From positions 2,046,001-2,110,000 of the forward strand of contig JAJGBQ010000007.1 in assembly GCA_022457065.1 (NCBI GenBank): a stretch of 64,000 nt of DNA. The letters run 5' to 3'. Shown here in pieces: positions 58,411-64,000 of this stretch. Under the pieces are notes generated by a model. It was not told where the DNA came from. It saw only the letters and a program-made list of their open reading frames with translations, and ran no database searches. The translations under genes and the position numbers were made by a program. Numbering within the stretch: the stretch's first letter is position 1; each line of letters opens with the position of its first letter. This stretch comes from Curvularia sp. ZM96. Its lineage: Eukaryota; Ascomycota; Dothideomycetes; Pleosporales; Pleosporaceae.

Positions 58411-59484
58411 TCAAAATTTACCAAGAGCGTTGGTATAGAAATCGAATGCTTCCAATGCTTGTGGGTGGGGATCCAAGAACTGATCAATATACCCCCACCA
58501 CTCTCCACCGTATAACGTTGTAAACATAGCTTTGCAGTATTCCCAGTAGTCTGGATACCAACCTGACATTTGCCAATCAACGATTGCGACAACTCTAGGA
58601 GGACTCGTGGCGGTGACAATGATATTGGCTTGACGCAGATCACTATGCGTAAAAACAATGGAACCATTGTCAGAAAGTAAATCCCTCCACGGGTCATCGA
58701 TGCTTTGCGGATCAGGAGCCATTCGGCGCCACAGCCAGGAAAGCCAATCGTGGAACTCGGCTCGAGAGGAGAATGGCCTCAGCAACGGTAACTGCTCCAC
58801 GCAGTAATCTTCTGCAGGACCATGACATATGGTTCCTATATGATTTAGAGACGTCGCACCTAACTCTACGAAATGCTTACCAATAACTGGCTGTGACTCA
58901 TTATCCTGAAGTCTGCGGAGACAAGCTACTATGGCACGCAGATCGCTACAGATTGTTTGTTTATCAACCCAAGAAAGCTCAGGCCATCGTTGTTCGAGCG
59001 TAGGGCCCTGGATGAGTTGCATGTAAATGAAGACTTGACGTGGCTTTGCCTCCTCCTCGACAACTCTCCACCCATAGACCTCTGGTACTGGAACGTCGTC
59101 TCGAAAGACTTTGCGAATGGCCCAAAGATTGATTGCTTCCGTTACAGATACATATTGTCCAAACTTGACAATGAGGCCCAGGTCCTCGAACTTCACCGGA
59201 CGGGGACGCTCGCATCGCGGATAGAGAGACATTAAGTGCTCAGGTGTTGGAAATTGTTGTGTTTGACCATGGGTCTTGAACCATGCTGTGTCGAGAAAAT
59301 CCATGTGCGATTGGGAGCTATCTGGGAGTTCTGCAAGGGAAATCTTCGGATTTTCGCTCACCTCAGGTGTTGGGAATTGTTGTGTTTGATCGTGAGTTTT
59401 AAACTGTGTTGTGTCGAGGAAGTCTAGCTGCGGCTGGGAGGTATCTGTAGGCCCCGCAGAGCATATTTTTGGAGAGGCGTCCAT
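58411..59484 (-). CDS. APH-like phosphotransferase/kinase with duplicated N-terminal segment
   Basis: Intronless, 357 aa. The aminoglycoside-phosphotransferase-like kinase fold is seen from about residue 83: FEDLGLIVKFGQYVSVTEA (ATP-binding Lys), EAINLWAIRK, FIYMQLIQGPTLEQRWPELS, the catalytic loop FTHSDLRQANIIV and the metal-binding IVDWQMSGWYPDYWEYCKA. Such fungal APH proteins phosphorylate small molecules or act as choline-kinase-like enzymes; the substrate is unknown. The first 83 residues consist of two copies of a 41-residue unit (DFLDTTQFKTHDQTQQFPTP and DFLDTAWFKTHGQTQQFPTP). Catalytic residues (HSD, DW) are intact. Confidence 0.85.
   Translation of the reverse strand: MDASPKICSAGPTDTSQPQLDFLDTTQFKTHDQTQQFPTPEVSENPKISLAELPDSSQSHMDFLDTAWFKTHGQTQQFPTPEHLMSLYPRCERPRPVKFEDLGLIVKFGQYVSVTEAINLWAIRKVFRDDVPVPEVYGWRVVEEEAKPRQVFIYMQLIQGPTLEQRWPELSWVDKQTICSDLRAIVACLRRLQDNESQPVIGKHFVELGATSLNHIGTICHGPAEDYCVEQLPLLRPFSSRAEFHDWLSWLWRRMAPDPQSIDDPWRDLLSDNGSIVFTHSDLRQANIIVTATSPPRVVAIVDWQMSGWYPDYWEYCKAMFTTLYGGEWWGYIDQFLDPHPQALEAFDFYTNALGKF
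59239..59484 (-). repeat. 123-bp tandem duplication in the APH-like gene
   Basis: Two head-to-tail copies with a 123-bp offset, for example CAGGTGTTGG at 59241 and CAGGTGTTGG at 59364, encode residues 1-42 and 42-83. Copies differ at scattered bases, so the duplication is not very recent. Confidence 0.85.
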
Positions 59485-60132
59485 TTCAGCGCAAAGCCTG
59501 AAAAGCTGTGTTCAGTGCTCCGGTGTTGAAGATACAGTCGATGTGGTGCGTAGCCGAAGATGAGGCAGGTGTGCGGGTGTGAAGGTGAAGCAATAGTGAC
59601 ATGTTTGCTCAGCGAGCTCGACTCGTCTAATAAGACATATGTTTGAAGAAAGTCTTGGCAGTGATCACGTGACACTCCCAGTCTCCTGTTTCACCTGTTT
59701 CAGCCACTTTATTTCTCATAGATACACTCAATCCACCTGTCAACTAGTTAGTCAATCAATCAACACTATCTTCACTATAATAATATATTGTGAGAGACAC
59801 TATTTACTAGTGTTTGCAGAGGTGGGGTCGTGGTCTTACGTAATCTGATTACACCCCTGCGTTAACCTGAATCTGGATTGGCAGTGAGAAATCAAGTAAT
59901 CGTGGACTAAACTTGCTGAAGCGAAGTGGAAAAGAGAAGTTGGCAACATAATCTGCCTTTCTCTCTACTGAATTCCCAATGAATGGCATAGTCTCTTCCT
60001 TCTACAGCACTGCGTTAAACTACAACAAAAATAGACATAGCGGATGCTAAACTGGCGCGGGAAACATTACAATGTTTTGCGCGTCAGGTGCGATATAGGT
60101 TCTCGTTCTTAGAGTCTAAGGAGAAGCAATCT
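59485..60132. other. Intergenic region
   Basis: About 650 bp between the kinase-like gene (5' end) and the M28 peptidase (3' end). Presumably the kinase promoter. No gene or element recognised. Confidence 0.35.
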
Positions 60133-61682
60133 TCATGCAGGAATAGGATAAACAGCAGGACTCCTGAATCCATTTGTACCCACTGCCCTAACACCAAAAA
60201 CAACATTGTCCTTACTAAGAGGAAGGACTACGAAGTCAACCTTGCCCACATCCACTGTGTGGGTCCACAGGCTGGCGGTAGTTGGCCGCCAGACAACCTC
60301 ATACCCTGCCACATCAGGACTGTCGTTCTTGGTCCATTTGATGCGTGAATCATTATCCAGCACGGTCGTGTCGATGGTGACGTTTCGCGGCATGCCGGGG
60401 GCTTGAGATAGTGACCAGAGTGTTGCAAGATTTACTGGTAGTGTTAGTCGGCTTGCGCCAGCCACTGTGCTTGAATACCCCACGCACCTTTGCCAACACG
60501 TGTTGTAAACTCGAAATCAACGAACTCGATTAAATCCCCATATACCGTGCCATTCTCTGTACGAAGATCTTGGTGCTGGTGCGCAAAATTCTCATTTGGC
60601 TCTGTGTAGCGGATTGCAGGGTATCCAGCGCGAAGGAAACCAGTATGGTCACCACCCCGTAGAAAGCGATCGAGACGGTAAATTATGGCAATATTCATCC
60701 CAGTAGCGTTGTTTGCGGCGACTTCTGCGGAGAACCGAGCAAGCTCTCGCGCAGGAGTATCATTCTCCCCGCCGATTTGAAGGCGTCGTGTCGGGGTGAT
60801 GTTGCTTTCGCCTGTCAGAGACACACCTTCAGCGAAAGCGCGGATTGTAAAAGGATCTTTCTGTCCGCGGTCGCCCGTGGAGGACCCGACTATATCACAA
60901 TTAAGCATCCCTTCAACATTGGTGCTGGCATTCTTGAGCGTGTTGGCAAAGTACGTGGAGCCGTAGAGGCCTTGTTCCTCGCCAGCGACAGCTCCAAGGA
61001 TGATAGTGGATTTTGGCTGGTGCTTGGACAGTACACGAGCAATCTCCATGGCAACTATTTGAGGTCAGCCCCTCTATCTTCGCAATGATAGACACATCCA
61101 CTCACTAGCTGTCCCACTGGCGTCGTCGTTGGCACCTGGTGAGTCTGCTTCATAGTTGAGAACATCCGTGACACGGCTGTCATAATGTCCAGTCATAACG
61201 TAGACGCGACTCGGGTCTTGACTTCCCTTGGCAGTTGCTAAGACATTCGAGATGGTGACGGGGAATGGGATCCTGCTAGCCACCCCCTGAACATAGCTCT
61301 GGACCTCGACCGTCAGGGTGCCGTTACTCTGGTCAGCGTACTTTTGCATTTCAGAAGCAATCCAATCTCTTGCTGCGTGAATACCACGCGTTGAGCTGTT
61401 GTATGTCGCGAGCGTGTGGCGAGTTCCAAAAGAGACTAGCTTTTTGATGGTAGCTTCGATGTTTGCAGCGCTCATTTCATCCAACATGGCTCGCATCTCG
61501 TCATCCGGCGCTTGCGGGACAAGCTTACGACCAACGTTCGAGGGAGGCCATGCTGCATTGGCGCATTGGGTGTACGACTGATCGTTTACTGCGACTGGGG
61601 GCGGGAGAAGATGCTCATGGACATCATGGGCGTATACCACGGAGAGCAGCACACTGGTGCATAACACTAGTGGCAGATGCAT
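60133..61682 (-). CDS. Secreted M28 family aminopeptidase with C-terminal fibronectin-III-like domain
   Basis: Three exons: 61682-61106, 61054-60488 and 60434-60133, giving 481 aa. A signal peptide (MHLPLVLCTSVLLSVVYAHD) precedes a propeptide-like segment. All M28 zinc ligands and catalytic residues are visible: GHYDSR, PGANDDASG, EEQGLYGS, NCDIVGSS and FAHQHQD. After the splice at VGK | VNLATLWSLSQAPGMP, the last about 100 residues (RNVTIDTTVLDNDSRIKWTK... GYEVVWRPTTASLWTH... VFGVRAVGTNGFRS) form a fibronectin-III-like domain. It is expected extracellular, with zinc-dependent aminopeptidase activity on peptides. The spliced junction SGTA | IAMEIARVL fits the family. Confidence 0.92.
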
Positions 61683-62546
61683 TTTGGAATATGCAGAGGC
61701 GGATCTGATTGTTGTTCATGCTCGTCTCCCAATAGCTCTTATACGGTGAGCAGATCACGCATGGATAGGATAGCATGGCGGCACATCATGACATCAAACA
61801 GCCGTGGATGGGTCCATGTTCTAACGAGCTTCCTGTAGTGGTTAGTAGCTCTGAAAGCCATAACAATACAACAGCCAACCTCTCGTCTTGTACTGTCTCG
61901 AAAATAGCCGTAGTCGTCGGCTCGGCGGGAGCAAGTGCACACATAGCCAGCCCCGCCCAGACAAGGATTGGATCAGTGATTACCCGGATAGGCAGGAGGT
62001 GGACAGGGCTACGTAACGTAGGTCTACTACACTTGACGGGACGATAAGGAAGATGGAGATCAGCTTAAGGCGAGAAAAGTGATAAATGCTGAACAGTCTC
62101 GTATACCAACCAGGGAGCGGTAATGGCGCGCATGGTGTAAGTTGCACAGGAGTGTCGATTACACGTAGGAAGCGTTTTGAAAAGAGGGTCTCCGGGATGA
62201 ACGGGCAAAACTGCTGTGATCAAGCAGCTGAAACTTTGGAATTTTCAATTGATCGAAAGACAAAGTGCCTGGATGCTCCAATGCGTGCGTTGTAGAATAT
62301 CTCTGGCGAGTGTCTCGCGTAGGGATCGAGGGTAAAGTGGGGAGTTAGGCGATGCCTAATAGGGCTAGTGTAGAACCAACCACAAGCCCCGAACATGAAA
62401 GCTCGTGATGATGCAATGTGTCAAGTCAGCGAAAGAATTACTTGTCAGGCGCCAATTCAGTCCCAGCTATCCAAGATTGCTGTATCTTCTCGTCCGATAC
62501 TGCTGAAATAACCCTCAACGCGTGATTACGACCGGAGAAGCTCGCC
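61683..62546. other. Divergent intergenic region
   Basis: About 860 bp between the M28 peptidase (minus) and Bos1 (plus). Contains both promoters. No gene seen. Confidence 0.4.
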
Positions 62547-63420
62547 ATGGTTCGTCTTCTCGCGCATACATAGCGCGCGCAAACTCACGTCGCAAACAGA
62601 ACGCCCTATTCAATTCAGCCTTGCGGCAATCCACCTCGATACGGAAGGATCTGGACCAATTCGCAGATGCATCCTCGCCCTCGCCACACCTCCAGGCCCA
62701 ACTCAACGCCTCTCTTGCAACATTTGCGCGTACCATTGACGACTATGGCAAACTCGCCAGGCAGGAGCCCGTCCAGACCAAGGCCGAAAAGGCGCAAGAG
62801 AGATTAAAGAACTTCCGAGCCGAGCTGGAAGAGTACCGTGCGAGCTTCAAGCGAATAAAGAGTGCCAATGAGGACATTGTACGTTTCGAGCTGCCATCCA
62901 CACCCTGGGTCTTCGCCAGCATGTACTCACCCCATTGCTATAGCGAACAACTGAAGCACGAACCGAACTTCTAGGCCGCCGTCCTCACAACACAGCTACG
63001 CCCGAAAACCCATATTCACAACCCAACCTTGCCGCCCAGCACTCGGCCTTTGCACCTTCACAGCCCTACGATCCCAACGCCCCCTATCGACCGAACGCAT
63101 ACTCAGCAGGTGCCCCACAAGGCGGCCAATACGATCGCGAAGGTCACCTTCTGCGGGAGAATACCTTCTTCAACAAGACATCCGACCAACTTGACGAATT
63201 TCTTGACAGAGGGAGGGCCGTGCTGGGCGATCTGGGCCAGCAGCGGGATATGTTGAAGGGTACACAGAGAAGGCTGTACACGGTCGCCAATACCCTAGGC
63301 ATCAGCGGAGACACCATTCGCATGGTCGAAAGACGAGCGAAGCAGGACAAATGGATATTTTGGGCTGGTGTGGTCATCTTCTTTCTGTTCTGCTGGCTCG
63401 TCATACATTTTCTACGCTGA
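62547..63420 (+). CDS. BOS1: Golgi SNARE Bos1 (membrin)
   Basis: Three exons: 62547-62549 (ATG only), 62600-62878 and 62944-63420, encoding 252 aa. Introns are GTTCGT...AACAG (50 nt) and GTACGT...TATAG (65 nt). The spliced start is M-NALFNSALRQSTSIRKDLD, as in fungal Bos1, followed by the Habc-like region. A linker carries LLGRRPHNTATPENPYSQP. The SNARE motif ends with the zero-layer Gln in LDRGRAVLGDLGQQRDMLKG and NTLGISGDTIRMVERRAKQD, followed by a tail anchor (WIFWAGVVIFFLFCWLVIHF). It mediates ER-to-Golgi vesicle fusion. Translation from the ATG without splicing would stop after 8 codons. Confidence 0.92.
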
Positions 63421-63682
63421 GGATAGTCGACATGGGTTTGGCTTCCGCTCAACTCTGGACTTTTCACTAGGTTTAGCAAGGCGTTAGGTGCATCAAATAG
63501 AGGGAATGAGGGAATGCGAGGCTTTTTCTTCGCGTGTCAAGACATGATGTGCCTGAACCGCCATCATGTACTTATAATGCACAAGTTTACTGATAGACTC
63601 CCCACCGCACACAACATTGGTACATTGAACCGGCACATGGCTTCCAACTAGCATCCTGCAAACCGCTCGCTAACGTGTTCTA

Positions 63683-63715
63683 TCAGTAAGCTGCGCACAT
63701 CAGTAAGCTGCGCAC
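63683..63715 (+). repeat. Double 16-bp repeat at transposon end
   Basis: TCAGTAAGCTGCGCAC occurs at 63683-63698 and again at 63700-63715, directly after the TA at 63681-63682. Position and duplication suggest the terminal repeat of the Tc1/mariner-class element that follows, with its TA target site. Confidence 0.6.
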
Positions 63716-64000
63716 CCTACCCAACCTGACCCGACTCTCTCCACAACCACCACAATGCCGCGACAACAACGTCCTAAATCAACTTCTCGTGAAGGTAGAA
63801 TAAGTCTTGCTATAGCATCGTATTAAAATAACTAAAAACAATCTCTCCATGCCCTTGCAGTAGCGTACGATATGCTAGAATTAACGCTACGAATACGTCT
63901 CCGCGGTACCTAGCCACGATTAGAGACAGCCTCTATTAACCGTAAGCTATTACTAATTAAAGAGTAGTCTCTCGTGCAGTAGATCCTAGGCCTTAATTAG
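63683..64000 (+). mobile_element. RIP-degraded pogo/Fot-type DNA transposon, 5' end only
   Basis: From ATG 63755 the frame reads MPRQQRPKSTSREGRISLAI then ASY, a stop, and the fragments SLHALAVAYDM and RLRGT. After a further stop come PRLETASINRKL and SLVQ, the typical N-terminus of a pogo/Fot transposase (Psq-type helix-turn-helix plus CENP-B-like domain). It is interrupted by TAA, TAA, TAG, TAG, TAG and TAG. These match CAA/CAG (Gln) and TGG (Trp) codons changed by C-to-T or G-to-A, so it looks RIP-mutated and inactive. It continues past the window edge; the right terminal repeat is not seen. Confidence 0.75.

Overview
The window is genomic DNA of a filamentous ascomycete (Pezizomycotina). 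The best guess is Dothideomycetes/Pleosporales, but no marker gene fixes the genus. The evidence is genes split by 40-180 bp GT-AG introns with CTAAC-type branch points, three Zn(II)2Cys6 regulators, two Pth11-like rhodopsin-fold receptors, plant-cell-wall enzymes (GH7, AA9 LPMO), and transposon relics with RIP-like C-to-T / G-to-A damage. There is no operon structure, and I saw no tRNA, rRNA or CRISPR.

Layout. 0-10 kb is housekeeping: AP-3 delta (5' end outside the window), the ER stress protein Ysy6/RAMP4, a small membrane/coiled-coil protein, a 770-aa Zn2Cys6 regulator, a small heat-shock protein with heat-shock elements, and the SDH assembly factor SDHAF1. 10-17.4 kb holds a seven-exon P450, a Pth11-like receptor and an unrecognised protein. 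17.4-24.1 kb is gene-poor and carries decayed coding sequence on the minus strand. 24.2-38.5 kb has a bZIP factor with a possible uORF, an Upc2-like Zn2Cys6 factor, a small putatively myristoylated protein, PTEN, a third Zn2Cys6 factor and a second Pth11-like receptor. 41.7-52.1 kb is metabolic: GH7 endoglucanase, a small Ser/Lys-rich protein, a Myb/SANT-like protein, a SulP anion transporter, a Jen1-type carboxylate transporter and an AA9 LPMO. 52-64 kb is a low-density, partly AT-rich, repeat-damaged island holding a Fig1-like membrane protein, an orphan 203-aa protein, an APH-like kinase with a tandemly duplicated N-terminus, a secreted M28 peptidase and the Golgi SNARE Bos1. A RIP-degraded pogo/Fot-type transposon runs off the right edge.

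Exon-intron models were built by eye from donor, branch and acceptor signals plus reading-frame continuity. All internal junctions given keep frame. The genes are mostly independent. GH7 and AA9 both act on cellulose, and the receptors, transporters and regulators fit a plant-associated or saprotrophic lifestyle, but nothing here looks like a biosynthetic cluster. Structural points of note are three genes whose first coding exon is only the ATG (Ysy6, PTEN, Bos1), a P450 intron whose natural acceptor reads GG instead of AG, and the hidden decayed gene at 19.7-23.3 kb.
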